Positions 1 through 9,680 of a stretch of DNA of 64,000 nt are shown here, piece by piece (the first letter of the stretch is position 1; each line of letters opens with the position of its first letter). The translations under genes and the position numbers were made by a program. The notes below the pieces were generated by a model, which ran no database searches, was not told the DNA's origin, and saw only the letters and a program-made list of their open reading frames with translations. Source of the stretch: Pirellulales bacterium (GTDB lineage Bacteria; Planctomycetota; Planctomycetia; Pirellulales; Lacipirellulaceae); the NCBI GenBank assembly GCA_019636345.1, contig JAHBXQ010000010.1, positions 62,001 through 126,000 on the forward strand, written 5' to 3'.

Positions 1-465
1 CGGTTGCACGGCCTCGGCAGCACGGAGGCGGGGTTGCGTTTTCTCGACGGGTCGTGGCGCCGGCGTCTCCTTTTTGCCGCATTGGATGCATGCAAAATCA
101 CTATTAATGCGTCCATGTGCAGTTGTTGCGTCTCCTAGCTCACGCAGCACTCCTCCAGAGGGGGGCGAAACGCGAGCGAGTGATTTGACTTTGGTCATGG
201 GCGGCATACGGTTTTTACGCCAAGGTCGACGGGCTTGTTGCGGTTTTCCGCGTGAGCGCGATTCTGCCTGGGCCGAGTCCTGGCGGCCGATCGACGACGA
301 GGGAGGATGCGCGCACCTCCCCTCCTCGGAGTTGACGGCGCTCGAAGGGCGTCCGACCTGCCGCTGCCCGTCGTCCGCTTCCCTGCGGCGACGATTCACG
401 ATTCGCGGAGTCCGACTGATCCTGACAGCCGTCCCGACAAATTGCCGCATCCCGAGGCGAGTGCC
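1..465. other. Upstream region without a supported gene
   Basis: No reading frame here looks like a protein: the open frames give low-complexity Arg/Ser-rich translations typical of GC-rich noncoding frames. Base composition is lower in GC around 80-230 than in the genes downstream, which fits a promoter region for the Hpt gene at 466. A weak sigma-70-like pair is visible (TTGACT at 185-190, then TACGGT about 16 bases on), but this is only suggestive. Confidence 0.4.
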
Positions 466-813
466 ATGAGCACGACCATGGTGGCCGATGCCCACGTGAT
501 AGAGTTTGACGAGCTCTTGGATCGCTGTTTAGGCAATCTGGAACTCATGGAGCGGGCCATCGAGGCGTTCGTCGCCCAGTTTCCCGCCGAGCTCGATCAG
601 GTGGAAGACGCGCTGGCCCGAGGCTGCAAGACCGAGGCGGCCGCCGTCGCTCATCGGATGAAAGGGTCCGCCTCGAACATTTCGGCGACTGCGCTGGTGA
701 CGGAAATCGCGAATCTCGAAACGGCCTCGCTCCGCAGCAGCGGAGACTGTGCGACGCAATCGTGCTCGCGACTCCGCTCGGAATGGGAGCGACTGCTGCA
801 AGCCATCGGTTGA
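466..813 (+). CDS. Hpt-domain phosphotransfer protein
   Basis: A 115-residue protein made almost wholly of one histidine-phosphotransfer domain. Residues 62-71 read AHRMKGSASN, the usual Hpt phosphorylation motif, with His63 as the expected phosphoacceptor. The rest is predicted helical, as in the four-helix Hpt bundle. Hpt proteins carry phosphoryl groups from the receiver of a hybrid kinase to a separate response regulator. The next gene (HD-GYP regulator, 55 bases on, same strand) is a plausible acceptor, and the hybrid kinase at 3560 ends in a receiver that could donate. The ATG at 466 was chosen because everything upstream in frame is Arg/Pro-rich and unlike Hpt proteins. Cytoplasmic. 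The family is certain; the partners are inferred from position. Confidence 0.85.
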   Translation: MSTTMVADAHVIEFDELLDRCLGNLELMERAIEAFVAQFPAELDQVEDALARGCKTEAAAVAHRMKGSASNISATALVTEIANLETASLRSSGDCATQSCSRLRSEWERLLQAIG

Positions 814-868
814 ACGAATCGCGGCCGTCGCCGCGCGTTTGACGACCGACCTCAACGAGACGCCCGTT

Positions 869-1927
869 ATGCAAGTTCTGGTCGCAGACGACGATCCCAT
901 CTCGGTGATGATGCTCGAGGGGGTCCTCACAAACCTCGGGTACTCCGTCGTCGTGGCCAAAGACGGCATCGACGCCTGGGAGAAACTGCGCCGTTGCGAT
1001 TGCCGGATCGTCGTCTCCGATTGGGAGATGCCCGGCATGGACGGCCTGGAGCTGTGCCGCCGAATCCGCAGCCGAGACGTCGGCTCGTACGTTTACGTCA
1101 TCCTGCTGACCTCGCGTCGCGGATCGCAGAATCTGGTCGAAGGGCTCCGCGCCGGCGCCGACGACTTCGCCACCAAGCCGTTCGATTCCGCCGAGCTTCG
1201 GGTGCGCATGTACGTGGGCGAACGGATCGCCTCGATGGAGAGTCGCGATCTCGTGATCTTCACGCTCGCCAAGCTGGCCGAGTCGCGCGATCCGGAAACC
1301 GGGTCTCACCTCGAACGGGTCCGCGAGTACGTCCGCACCCTGGGCGAACGCCTGGCGACCCACGCGAAGTACCAAAGCGAGATCGATCCCGACTTCATCC
1401 GAATGATGTACCTCACCAGCCCGCTGCACGACATCGGCAAGGTGGGGATCCCCGACAACGTGCTGCTCAAGCCGGGCAAGCTCACCCCCGAAGAAATGGA
1501 CTGCATGAAGCAGCACACGATCATCGGGGGAAAAACGCTCGACGCGGCCCTCCGCTCGCATCCGTCGGCGTCGTACCTGCGGATCGCGCGGGACATCGCG
1601 TGGACGCATCACGAGCGGTTCGACGGCACGGGGTATCCCAGCGGACTTGCCGGGAATCAAATCCCCCTGTGCGGCCGGATCATGGCGGTCGCCGACGTGT
1701 ACGATGCGCTCACCACGAAGCGGGTCTACAAAGAGGCGATGCCCCACAGCGAGGCCAAAGAGATCGTCCTCGCCGGCGCCGGCACGCAGTTCGACCCCGT
1801 CGTCGTCGAGGCGTTCCTCGAGAGCGAAATCGAATTCCTCCGCATCAAAGAAATGATGGAGGATTTCTGCAATCCCGACGGCGGCGAGGAGATCGACTCC
1901 CCGACCCTGGCGAACTCGCTCAATTGA
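869..1927 (+). CDS. Response regulator with HD-GYP output domain
   Basis: A 352-residue two-domain regulator. Residues 1-120 are a receiver: acidic pocket at 7-9, phosphoacceptor Asp51 in SDWEMPGMDG, conserved Lys103 in TKPF. Residues about 135-330 are an HD-GYP domain with LHDIGKVGIPD (metal-binding His187/Asp188), a HHER pair at 247-250 and FDGTGYP at 251-257. HD-GYP domains hydrolyse cyclic di-GMP to GMP, and all signature residues are present, so activity is expected. The ATG at 869 starts exactly at a typical receiver N-terminus. It probably forms an operon with the Hpt gene upstream, and its stop overlaps by 8 bases the stop of the convergent methyltransferase gene. The likely output of the relay is lower cyclic di-GMP (inferred). 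Confidence 0.92.
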   Translation: MQVLVADDDPISVMMLEGVLTNLGYSVVVAKDGIDAWEKLRRCDCRIVVSDWEMPGMDGLELCRRIRSRDVGSYVYVILLTSRRGSQNLVEGLRAGADDFATKPFDSAELRVRMYVGERIASMESRDLVIFTLAKLAESRDPETGSHLERVREYVRTLGERLATHAKYQSEIDPDFIRMMYLTSPLHDIGKVGIPDNVLLKPGKLTPEEMDCMKQHTIIGGKTLDAALRSHPSASYLRIARDIAWTHHERFDGTGYPSGLAGNQIPLCGRIMAVADVYDALTTKRVYKEAMPHSEAKEIVLAGAGTQFDPVVVEAFLESEIEFLRIKEMMEDFCNPDGGEEIDSPTLANSLN

Positions 1928-3017
1928 GCTGACGGGTCTCCGCCGGAGTCGCGACGTCGACGCTCGCCGGGCGCGGCGTCTCGACGTGAGCGGCGTCGAC
2001 GCGCTCGATCGCGACGGCGCGGGCCGCGAAGTTCATGATGATCCCCGTGGCGTCGCGCTCCATCGTCAATTCTTCCGGCTTGTAACCGGCGTCGAGGAAC
2101 AACTGCCGGCAATCCTCTTCCTCGCGTTCCAGGAAGAACCAATCGACGAGCCATTGATAGTCGGTCTTGTCGTAGCAGTTCATGTCCTTGAAGGCGACGT
2201 ACAGAACGCCCCCGGCCTTGAGCATCTCGCGCCAGCCCTTGAACATGGCGATCAGCTGCCGGTCGTTAAGATAGTCGCACAGCCCGACGCTGTAGACCAC
2301 GTCGTACTTGCCGTGCTCGGCGATGAACTTCGCCGGGGCCTGCATCCGCAGGGCGTTGTAGCGGACGAACTCGTACGCCAATCCCTCAGGAGCCGGGGAA
2401 AGGGCTCGTTCGGCAAACGACAGCGAGTCCTCGTCGTAGTCGACGAACGTCACCCGCACGTTCTTGCCGGCGGGAATCTCGATCCCGTCGGCAAATTCCC
2501 GGCACGGACCGCAGGCGATGTCGACGACCGCCACGTCCCCTTCGCGAGCGGCGATTTCGTCGCTCAAGAACCGTTGAAGGGCGTTCTTGCGGGCCGGCAC
2601 GGCACGGCCGAGCTCCGTATCCAAAAAGAACAAATCAAGGTAACCGCCCAGGCCGGACGATCTGGGCTGCGCTTCGTAAATCGTGGTCAGCATTTGATAA
2701 TCGCCGGCGTAGCCTTGAGGCTTCGTCCGGGCGTGATTCATCATCCAGCTTTGGGAAAACCACGGGGCGATCACCTCCTGAAATCGCTGTTGAACGTCCC
2801 GAAGCACGGTGTCGTTCAGGCCGATTTCGCCCTCCAGTTGCTTGCAGGCAGACCGAATCTGGTCGAGCAAATCCAGCAACTCGCGATAGCGAGCGTTGCG
2901 AGTCGGTTGCTCGTTCGGATCGATCTCCGACTCCAACCGAGCAAGTCCTTCGGTCAACGCCGCCACGTCGACTGCAAAGAAATTCTCAACAACTTCCGGC
3001 TGATAAGCGATGGACAT
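1920..3017 (-). CDS. Class I SAM-dependent methyltransferase, PhcB-like
   Basis: A 365-residue protein. Residues 161-178 hold the SAM-binding motif I (VVDIACGP at 164-171), followed by a Rossmann-like segment with an acidic VDYDE at 192-196. The N-terminal 90 residues are helical. Residues 96-114 read ARTKPQGYAGDYQMLTTIY, a GY-GDY motif I associate with the family annotated as 3-hydroxypalmitic acid methyl ester biosynthesis (PhcB of Ralstonia). That assignment is from memory and unverified; the substrate is unknown. The start is ATG at 3017, with CGGAG about 10 bases upstream. The gene has its own promoter-like sequence and a structured leader. It lies tail-to-tail with the HD-GYP regulator and head-to-head with the hybrid kinase, which suggests a link to that signalling system. 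Confidence 0.8.
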   Translation of the reverse strand: MSIAYQPEVVENFFAVDVAALTEGLARLESEIDPNEQPTRNARYRELLDLLDQIRSACKQLEGEIGLNDTVLRDVQQRFQEVIAPWFSQSWMMNHARTKPQGYAGDYQMLTTIYEAQPRSSGLGGYLDLFFLDTELGRAVPARKNALQRFLSDEIAAREGDVAVVDIACGPCREFADGIEIPAGKNVRVTFVDYDEDSLSFAERALSPAPEGLAYEFVRYNALRMQAPAKFIAEHGKYDVVYSVGLCDYLNDRQLIAMFKGWREMLKAGGVLYVAFKDMNCYDKTDYQWLVDWFFLEREEEDCRQLFLDAGYKPEELTMERDATGIIMNFAARAVAIERVDAAHVETPRPASVDVATPAETRQLN

Positions 3018-3079
3018 GTGCGGCGGCTCCGATTGGGGATTGCGTCGAACCTGGCGCGGGATAGGAGGATTCGGCAACG

Positions 3080-3128
3080 TCGCAAGCGACGTGCATGTCG
3101 CGTGCAAGCGGCTCGTCGCAGCTTGCGA
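3080..3128 (-). promoter_or_regulatory. Inverted repeats in the methyltransferase leader
   Basis: The outer arms TCGCAAGC (3080-3087) and GCTTGCGA (3121-3128) are perfect complements and enclose a second near-palindrome, GCGAC-6-GTCGC at 3086-3101. The whole lies between the predicted promoter and the start codon at 3017, so a minus-strand transcript would begin with a foldable leader. It could be an RNA structure or a protein-binding site. Confidence 0.45.
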
Positions 3129-3135
3129 TTCTCCC

Positions 3136-3164
3136 CTTATACTTGCTCGCAAGAGTCGACTCAA
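3136..3164 (-). promoter_or_regulatory. Sigma-70-like promoter for the methyltransferase gene
   Basis: On the minus strand TTGAGT (3159-3164) and TATAAG (3136-3141) are separated by exactly 17 bases, close to the TTGACA/TATAAT consensus. They lie in an unusually AT-rich patch, about 120 bases upstream of the start codon at 3017. Confidence 0.5.
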
Positions 3165-3559
3165 TTTTTTTCTGACAATTCGAAACAAGTTGCAGGCAAG
3201 AATCCGAGTCGCGCGTTGGCGCATTCCTCAGCGTGCATCAGGTCTTGTTGCGCGTGAGACTCGACGCGATCGTTTTGTCTTATCACGGTCGTCGCCCTTT
3301 CTCATCGAGGCGCCGCGACGCTGTTGCAACATTTCGAAATGCTCAAAACGCAGCGGCGATGCGCGTCGCGAGCTTCCAAGTCCTAGTCGTCATTAGCGTT
3401 ACGATCGGACCGGTTGGAATGCCGGATTCCGCAAACCCCCCTGCGTGGGGGGAGTTTGAGCGATCGCCGGAATGCCCCGCTGCGAGGGGGGGCTATGGTT
3501 GTTTGAATATCCCTGCGCGTCCCGAATCGACTCCCCCCGCCGTATTCCCTTGAGCAGCG
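3165..3559. other. Intergenic region before the large hybrid kinase gene
   Basis: No gene is seen. The stretch holds the divergent upstream regions of the methyltransferase and the kinase. A hairpin at 3432-3459 has arms CAAAC+CCCCC and GGGGG+GTTTG, with one or two unpaired bases and a TGCGT loop. A second C-run/G-run pair follows near 3475-3490. Neither is followed by a T-run, so they look more like repeats or leader structure than terminators. Confidence 0.35.
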
Positions 3560-6500
3560 ATGAGCGACCAGCAGCGCATTGCCAAGGTCGAATCGGAGCG
3601 CGGCGAGCCGAATCAAGGCTCCGACGCCGTCCGCCGTCTCGGCCCGGCGATTGAGGAAGCCTTCGGCGACCGCTTCGTGCCGGTCGGTCTCCTGCGCGAG
3701 ACGGCCAGCTATGTGGCGCTCGAAGCGCGCCAGCGAGATGACGGCGCGCGCCGCGTGATCAAGGCGTTTCCCGAGTCGCGCATGCCTCCCGGCGTGCGGC
3801 TGCGACTCGACCGCGACCTGCCGCTGTTGAAGCGGATCGAGAGCGACTGCCTCGCCAAAGTCGTCGACTGGGGAAGCGCCGCGGACTGGCGGTTCGCCGT
3901 CTTCGCGCGCGTCGAGGGGAGCACCCTCGAGGAGATCGTCCGCCGCCGGCCGTTGGACGTGCTCCAGACGCTCGGCCTTGCCGAGCGAGTTCTGCAGGGT
4001 CTCGGCCAACTCCACGCCGGACAGACGCTCCACGGCAACGTCAGCCTGAGCAATCTCGTGGCGCCGGACGACGATCCGGCCCAAGCCGTGCTGGTCGGCA
4101 TCGGACCGCCGGCGGCCGTCTTCATCGAGTACTGCGACCAGCGCGACGCGCTGCGACTGGCCGAGACCATGCCTCCGGAATGGGCCGGCGCCATTGAACA
4201 AGATCCGGGCCCCTGGTCCGACCTCTATTCGCTGGGGATCGTGCTGTACGCCGCGGCGACGGGCAAGCCCCCGTTTCACGGCGACGACTTGGGGCAGGTG
4301 CTGTACGAGCACATGACGGCTCCGGCGCCCGACCTCGCCTCGCGCGGCGTCGCCGCGCCCCGTGCATTCGAGGAGTTCCTGCAACGGCTCTTGAAAAAGG
4401 ATCCCTCGGCCCGCTACCAGACGGCCGAGGCTGCGCTGGCCGACGTGCGCGCCCTCGCCGAGCGGTTGCGCAGCGGCGAGACCGATCCCGCTGTGATCAT
4501 CGGCGCCCGCGATCGTCGGACCTCCCTCTCGGAACCGGCCTACGTGGGGCGCGAGGCGGAACTGCAGCAGATTCGCGAGATCCTCGCCGAAACCAAGATC
4601 GGTCAGGGGGGACTGCTCTTGCTCGAGGCGAACTCCGGCGGCGGCAAGAGTCGCTTCCTGGCCGAGGCCTCGCAGCTCGCCCGGCGCGAGAATATGTGGG
4701 TCCTCAAAGGGCAGGAAACCCACGACGTCGGACGCCGCACGCTCCAATTGCTCGAAGGGATCGTGGCCGGCGTTCTCGCCCGGGCCGAGGCCGACGGCGT
4801 TTTCGCCGATCGACTGCGGACGCAGTTGCAGGACCAGCGGAGCGCCCTGGCGGCGATTCTTCCCAAGCTCCAGCCTCTGCTCGGCAAGGGCCCGCTCAGC
4901 AAGGGTCCCGAGCAATTCGGCGAGGCCCGCGCCTTGCGCGCCTTGACGGCGTTGCTCGACGCGCTCGGGTCGGCCGACTGCCCGGCGGTCGTCCTGCTGG
5001 ACGACTGCCAGTGGGCGGACGATCTCGCGCTGAAGATGATCCAGCACTGGAACGCCCGGCGTGACGCCGCGACGACCGACAACCACGTCCTGGTGATCAC
5101 GGCTTTCCGCTCCGAGGAGGTCGACGACGACCACCTCCTCCGCCGGACCGAAGCGCGGGGACGCATTCGACTGGCCGGCATGTCCGATCGCGAGCTTCGC
5201 CAGCTCGCCGAGTCGATGGCCGGCGCCCTCCCCGAGGAAGCGCTCGAAGTCGTCGTCCGCTTCGCCGACGGCAGTCCCTTCATGGCCTCGGCCGTGCTGC
5301 GCGGGCTGTTCGAGTGCGGCGCCCTCCGCGCCGGCGAGAACGGATGGCAAGTCGACGCCGAGGCGTTGCGGACCTGCCAGTCTTCCGAGGCCGCCGGCAC
5401 GCTGCTGACCAGCCGCGTCGCGTCGCTCGGCGCCGACGCGGTCGAGCTGCTCTCGATTGGCGCCGTGCTGGGCAAGGAATTCGACCTCGAACGGGTCGCC
5501 AAACTGGCGTCGATCAGCACCAGTCAGCTTGTCGAGAGTTTGGACGAGGCGCGGCAAAAACGCCTCGTCTGGATGCGACCCGACGGGACGAGCTGCGTGT
5601 TCGTCCACGACAAGATCCGCGCAGCGGTGCTCGAGCATCTCACCGAGCAGCGGGCGCGCTACGTCCACCGGCGCGTGGCGGTCCTCCTGTGCGAAACGCC
5701 GGGCGCCTCGGAGGCGGACGTCGCCTACCACTTCGACGCCGCGGGCGATCCGAAGTCGGCCCTGCCGTACGCCCTGACCGCCGCGACCGAAGCCCGGGGA
5801 CGCTACGCCCTGGCGATCGCCCGGCAGCAGTACTTGATCGCCGAACGCGGGGCCGCGGAGACCGACCGCGCGACGCGGTTCCAGGTGCTCGAAGGCCTGG
5901 GGGACGTCGATCTGCTGCAGGGTCGGTACGAGGACGCCGCGCGATCGCTCACCCAAGCCAGCGTGTACGCCGAGGGCTGGCAAGCCCAGGCGGGCATCCG
6001 CGGCAAGCTGGCCGAGCTGTCGCTCAAACGGGGGGACATGGAGCAGGCGGTCACCGAGGTCGAAGCGGCGCTGCGCATCCTGGGGATCTATGTGCCGAGG
6101 AACTTCGCCGTTTTCACGCTGATGTTCCTCGTTCAGGCCGCGACGCAGGCGCTGCATACCCTGGCGCCGCGGTTCTTCCTGCATCGTCGGCGCCGGCTGC
6201 CCGACCCCAAATCGCGCCTGCAAATCAAGCTGCTCAACGGCATGGCGCATGCGTGCTTCTACGCCCGCAGTCGCGTGGTCATGCTGTGGGCCCACCTGTA
6301 CTGTCTGAACAAAGCCGAGCAGTTTCTCCCCTCGGAGGAACTCGCCGAAGCGTATGCGTCGCACGGAATCGGCGTGTCTCTGTACTCGCTCTACGCGCGG
6401 GCCGACGTTTACTGCCAGCGCTCGCTCGAAATCCGCCAGTCGCTGGGCAACGTTTGGGGACAGGGACAGTCGCTCCACTACTGGGGCATCGCCCTGTACA

Positions 6501-9500
6501 CGGGGTCGCGATTCCACGAATGCGTCGCCAAGTGCCGCGAGGCGGTCCGCCTGCTCGAACGGACCGGCGACTACCAGCAGGTGCATACGGCCCGCTATCA
6601 GATCGCCGCGTCGTTGTACCATCTAGGAGACCACGCCCAGGCGATCGAGGAGGCGGACCGCAATCGCCGCTCGGGGCTGTTCACGGGAGACGCCCAGGCC
6701 GCCGGGATCAACCTTGAAGTCTGGGCCCGGGCCGATCTCGAAAACATCCCTATCGACGCGATCCTTTCCGAACGCACGCGCGATCGGTCCGACCCGCAGG
6801 GAACCGCTCAGGTCGCCCTGGCGTACGCATTGTGGTTGATCACGCAGCAGCGCGAGGCGGAAGCGGCCGACGAGCTCCGCCAGGCCGTCCGCATCACGCA
6901 TGATCGGGGAATCAAAAACTCGTACACGCTGCCGCTGTTGACCTGGCTGGCCGTCGCCTTGCGGCAAGCCGGACAGCGGCAAAGTCTCTACTCCCCCCGG
7001 CGCCGGATGCGCCTGCTGCGCGAGGCGCGCCGCGCCGCCGCGGAGGCCGTGCGAGCCTCGTGGATGTGCAAAAACGACGTCCCGCGGGCCTTGCGCGAAG
7101 GGGCGCTGGCCAGCGCAATGATCGGCCGCCCGCGGCAGGCCCGTTGGCTCTTGGCCCGCAGTCTCAAATTGGCCAAACGGCAGCGGGCTCGCTACGACTT
7201 CGCGCTGTCGCTCATCGCCCTCGGAGAGATTGGCGCCGATCTCGGCTGGCCCGACGCACAGCGCCGACGCCGCGCCGGCTTGCGACTCAAAAGCCAGCTC
7301 GATCTGCGGTTGCACGAGGGCCGCGGGGGCAAGCACCACGCCGACGAAAATGCGTCGCTGTCGTTGATCGACCGATTCGACACGGTGCTCGATTCAGGCC
7401 GCCGTATCGCCTCGGCCCTCGAGGAAGCGGCGATCTACGATCAAACCCGCGCCGCCGCGCTGCGGCTCCTGCGCGGCCAGGAGTGCGTCGTCTGGGAACT
7501 CGACGGCGACGCCCCGCGCCAGGTCTCGGCTGCGTCGTCGGGCGAGTCGCCGACCACGGTCGATGCGCAGATCGTCGAGAGCTATCGCGTCGCGCTCGGC
7601 GACGCGCCGCCGACGCCCCTTGATCTACGACAACTGGCCGACGGCCAACCGGTCGCCGGGTCGTGCCTGGCGGCGCCGGTGTTCGTTCGCGGCGCCCTGC
7701 GGGCCCTGCTGGTCGTCTCGCACGAAGAGCTTTCGGGCCTCTTCGGCGAGAACGAGCTGCGGCTGGCGTCGTTCGTCGCCACGATCGCGGGTGCGGCGCT
7801 CGAAAACGCGGCCGGTTTCCGCGAACTCCAAGAGCTCAACCTGACCCTCGAAAGTCGCGTCGCCGAGCGGACCGCCGCCGCCGAGACCAAGACGCGCCAG
7901 CTCGCCGAGTCGTACGAGGAACTGAAGCGAGTCGCCGACGAGCTCAAGCTCAAGGAAGAGCAGCTTCGCATCGCCAAGCTCGCCGCCGAGGCCGCCAGCA
8001 ACGCCAAGAGCCAGTTCCTGGCCACCATGAGCCACGAAATCCGCACCCCCATGAACGGCATCCTGGGCATGGCCGAACTCGCGCTCCGGTCGCCGCTCAC
8101 CCCGCAGATTCAGTCGTACGTCACCACCGTCAAGCAGTCGGGCGAGGCGCTCCTCACGCTGCTCAACGACGTCCTCGATTTGTCCAAGATCGAAGCCGGC
8201 AAGATGGAACTCGAAGAGATCGAGTTCGATCTCCGCCAGGTCGTCGGCGACGCCGTCAAGCTGATGTCGGCCGCCGCGACCAAGAAACGCCTCGAACTGC
8301 TCTGCGACGTCCCCGCGCGGGCCCCCGCGACGATCGTCGGCGATCCCAGCCGCCTGCGGCAGATCATCGTCAACCTCGTCGGCAACGCGATCAAGTTCAC
8401 CGATGCGGGCGAGGTGCGCGTCTCGATCGCCCTGGTCCCCAAGCTGCGCGGCGGGGGCGTCCTCCGATTCGCCGTCGCCGACACCGGCCCCGGCATCCCC
8501 CAGGACAAACAACAGCACGTCTTCGGCGCCTTCCAGCAAAGCGACGGCTCGACGACCCGCAAGTACGGCGGCACCGGGCTGGGGCTCTCGATCTCCTCCG
8601 AACTGGTCGAACTGATGAAGGGCCGCATCTGGCTCGAAAGCGAAGTCGGCGTCGGCACGACCTTCTTCTTCGAAATCCCGCTCAACGTCCCCGGCGGGCG
8701 GATCGAGCCCGGGCAACCGGCCGACGCGCTCGAGGGCGTGCGGGCCCTGGTCCTCAGCGGCCACGCCCCCGCGCTGCAGCTCTACGGCGATGCGCTCCAG
8801 CGGAGCGGAGCCGACGTCGTCCGCCTTGCCGATCTCAGCCAATGGAACGAAGCCGCTTCCCCCGGTCGCGACGTCGATGGGGTCGGTGGAGAGACGCAAC
8901 GTCGCATCGCGGTGATCGACCTGAGTCTCGTTGAGGAGGACCGCCTCGCCGCGATCGCCGCCTGGCGTCCGGCGGCTGAGGGCGGCGCGTGGCAGACGAT
9001 CTGGCTGTCGCCCATTGATTGGCTCAGCGACGAAGCCGAGCCGCTGGACGGACTCGTGCTGACCAAACCGGTGCTCGGCGCGCAGCTCGTCCAGGCGGCC
9101 CGGCAACTGCTGCGAGGCGAGGACGCAGGGGCCGACCTGCTCGGGGCGGCCCAACCGGCCGGGCCCCGGCGACTGCTCAACATCCTGTTGGTCGACGACA
9201 GTCCCGTGAACCAACAGGTCGGCGTCGGCCTGCTGCAAACCCTGGGGCACACGGTCGCCACGGCTGATGACGGGTTCCAGGCCCTCGAGCGCCTGCAGGC
9301 CGACGCGTTCGACGTCGTGCTGATGGACCTGGAGATGCCGGGGATGGACGGCTTCGAGGCGACCCGCCGCATCCGCAGTCTGGAGTCGAACGCGAAGAAC
9401 TCGACGCCGGTGATTGCCATGACCGCCCACGCCGTCGCACAAGTCCACCAGCGATGCCGCGAAGCGGGCATGAACGCCTGCCTCACCAAGCCCGTCCGTC

Positions 9501-9571
9501 CGGCGCAACTCTTCGCCGAACTCGACGCCGTCGCCGCCCGCCTCCCGGCGGAACCCGCGCTGGCGGAATGA
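3560..9571 (+). CDS. Kinase-like/AAA ATPase/TPR/GAF hybrid histidine kinase
   Basis: A 2003-residue cytoplasmic signalling protein. (1) Residues about 35-290 are a Ser/Thr protein-kinase fold. Lys68 (VIKAF) is kept, but the catalytic HRD is HGN (158-160) and DFG is GIG (180-182), so it is probably a pseudokinase. (2) About 325-690 is a predicted ATPase with Walker A-like ANSGGGKS near 357-364 and Walker [10 protein letters not shown]. (3) About 730-1270 is helical TPR-like. (4) About 1280-1420 is a GAF-like sensor, then a coiled coil. (5) HisKA has phospho-His1492 in [11 protein letters not shown], and HATPase has DTGPGIP and GTGLGLS. (6) A degenerate receiver lies near 1710-1845. (7) An intact receiver has Asp1923 in [11 protein letters not shown]. 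No membrane segment is seen. The order matches known kinase-ATPase-histidine kinase fusions. The phosphorelay partners are probably the Hpt and HD-GYP genes. Confidence 0.92.
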   Translation: MSDQQRIAKVESERGEPNQGSDAVRRLGPAIEEAFGDRFVPVGLLRETASYVALEARQRDDGARRVIKAFPESRMPPGVRLRLDRDLPLLKRIESDCLAKVVDWGSAADWRFAVFARVEGSTLEEIVRRRPLDVLQTLGLAERVLQGLGQLHAGQTLHGNVSLSNLVAPDDDPAQAVLVGIGPPAAVFIEYCDQRDALRLAETMPPEWAGAIEQDPGPWSDLYSLGIVLYAAATGKPPFHGDDLGQVLYEHMTAPAPDLASRGVAAPRAFEEFLQRLLKKDPSARYQTAEAALADVRALAERLRSGETDPAVIIGARDRRTSLSEPAYVGREAELQQIREILAETKIGQGGLLLLEANSGGGKSRFLAEASQLARRENMWVLKGQETHDVGRRTLQLLEGIVAGVLARAEADGVFADRLRTQLQDQRSALAAILPKLQPLLGKGPLSKGPEQFGEARALRALTALLDALGSADCPAVVLLDDCQWADDLALKMIQHWNARRDAATTDNHVLVITAFRSEEVDDDHLLRRTEARGRIRLAGMSDRELRQLAESMAGALPEEALEVVVRFADGSPFMASAVLRGLFECGALRAGENGWQVDAEALRTCQSSEAAGTLLTSRVASLGADAVELLSIGAVLGKEFDLERVAKLASISTSQLVESLDEARQKRLVWMRPDGTSCVFVHDKIRAAVLEHLTEQRARYVHRRVAVLLCETPGASEADVAYHFDAAGDPKSALPYALTAATEARGRYALAIARQQYLIAERGAAETDRATRFQVLEGLGDVDLLQGRYEDAARSLTQASVYAEGWQAQAGIRGKLAELSLKRGDMEQAVTEVEAALRILGIYVPRNFAVFTLMFLVQAATQALHTLAPRFFLHRRRRLPDPKSRLQIKLLNGMAHACFYARSRVVMLWAHLYCLNKAEQFLPSEELAEAYASHGIGVSLYSLYARADVYCQRSLEIRQSLGNVWGQGQSLHYWGIALYTGSRFHECVAKCREAVRLLERTGDYQQVHTARYQIAASLYHLGDHAQAIEEADRNRRSGLFTGDAQAAGINLEVWARADLENIPIDAILSERTRDRSDPQGTAQVALAYALWLITQQREAEAADELRQAVRITHDRGIKNSYTLPLLTWLAVALRQAGQRQSLYSPRRRMRLLREARRAAAEAVRASWMCKNDVPRALREGALASAMIGRPRQARWLLARSLKLAKRQRARYDFALSLIALGEIGADLGWPDAQRRRRAGLRLKSQLDLRLHEGRGGKHHADENASLSLIDRFDTVLDSGRRIASALEEAAIYDQTRAAALRLLRGQECVVWELDGDAPRQVSAASSGESPTTVDAQIVESYRVALGDAPPTPLDLRQLADGQPVAGSCLAAPVFVRGALRALLVVSHEELSGLFGENELRLASFVATIAGAALENAAGFRELQELNLTLESRVAERTAAAETKTRQLAESYEELKRVADELKLKEEQLRIAKLAAEAASNAKSQFLATMSHEIRTPMNGILGMAELALRSPLTPQIQSYVTTVKQSGEALLTLLNDVLDLSKIEAGKMELEEIEFDLRQVVGDAVKLMSAAATKKRLELLCDVPARAPATIVGDPSRLRQIIVNLVGNAIKFTDAGEVRVSIALVPKLRGGGVLRFAVADTGPGIPQDKQQHVFGAFQQSDGSTTRKYGGTGLGLSISSELVELMKGRIWLESEVGVGTTFFFEIPLNVPGGRIEPGQPADALEGVRALVLSGHAPALQLYGDALQRSGADVVRLADLSQWNEAASPGRDVDGVGGETQRRIAVIDLSLVEEDRLAAIAAWRPAAEGGAWQTIWLSPIDWLSDEAEPLDGLVLTKPVLGAQLVQAARQLLRGEDAGADLLGAAQPAGPRRLLNILLVDDSPVNQQVGVGLLQTLGHTVATADDGFQALERLQADAFDVVLMDLEMPGMDGFEATRRIRSLESNAKNSTPVIAMTAHAVAQVHQRCREAGMNACLTKPVRPAQLFAELDAVAARLPAEPALAE

Positions 9572-9680
9572 GTCCTCCGAACATGAGCCGACCGACGCTA
9601 ACCGCTGCGAAGCTTGATCGAGGCGTTTATGGCAGCTCGCCGGCGGTCAGCGCCGTCCGCTCATGGTCTTGGGACAATGC

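Noticed and set aside
74-469. 131-codon frame before the Hpt gene
   Set aside because: Arg/Ser/Pro-rich, no ribosome binding site, no family resemblance.
3383-6622. 1079-codon minus-strand frame opposite the hybrid kinase
   Set aside because: The plus strand encodes clear kinase, ATPase and TPR sequence here; the antisense product has no recognisable domain.
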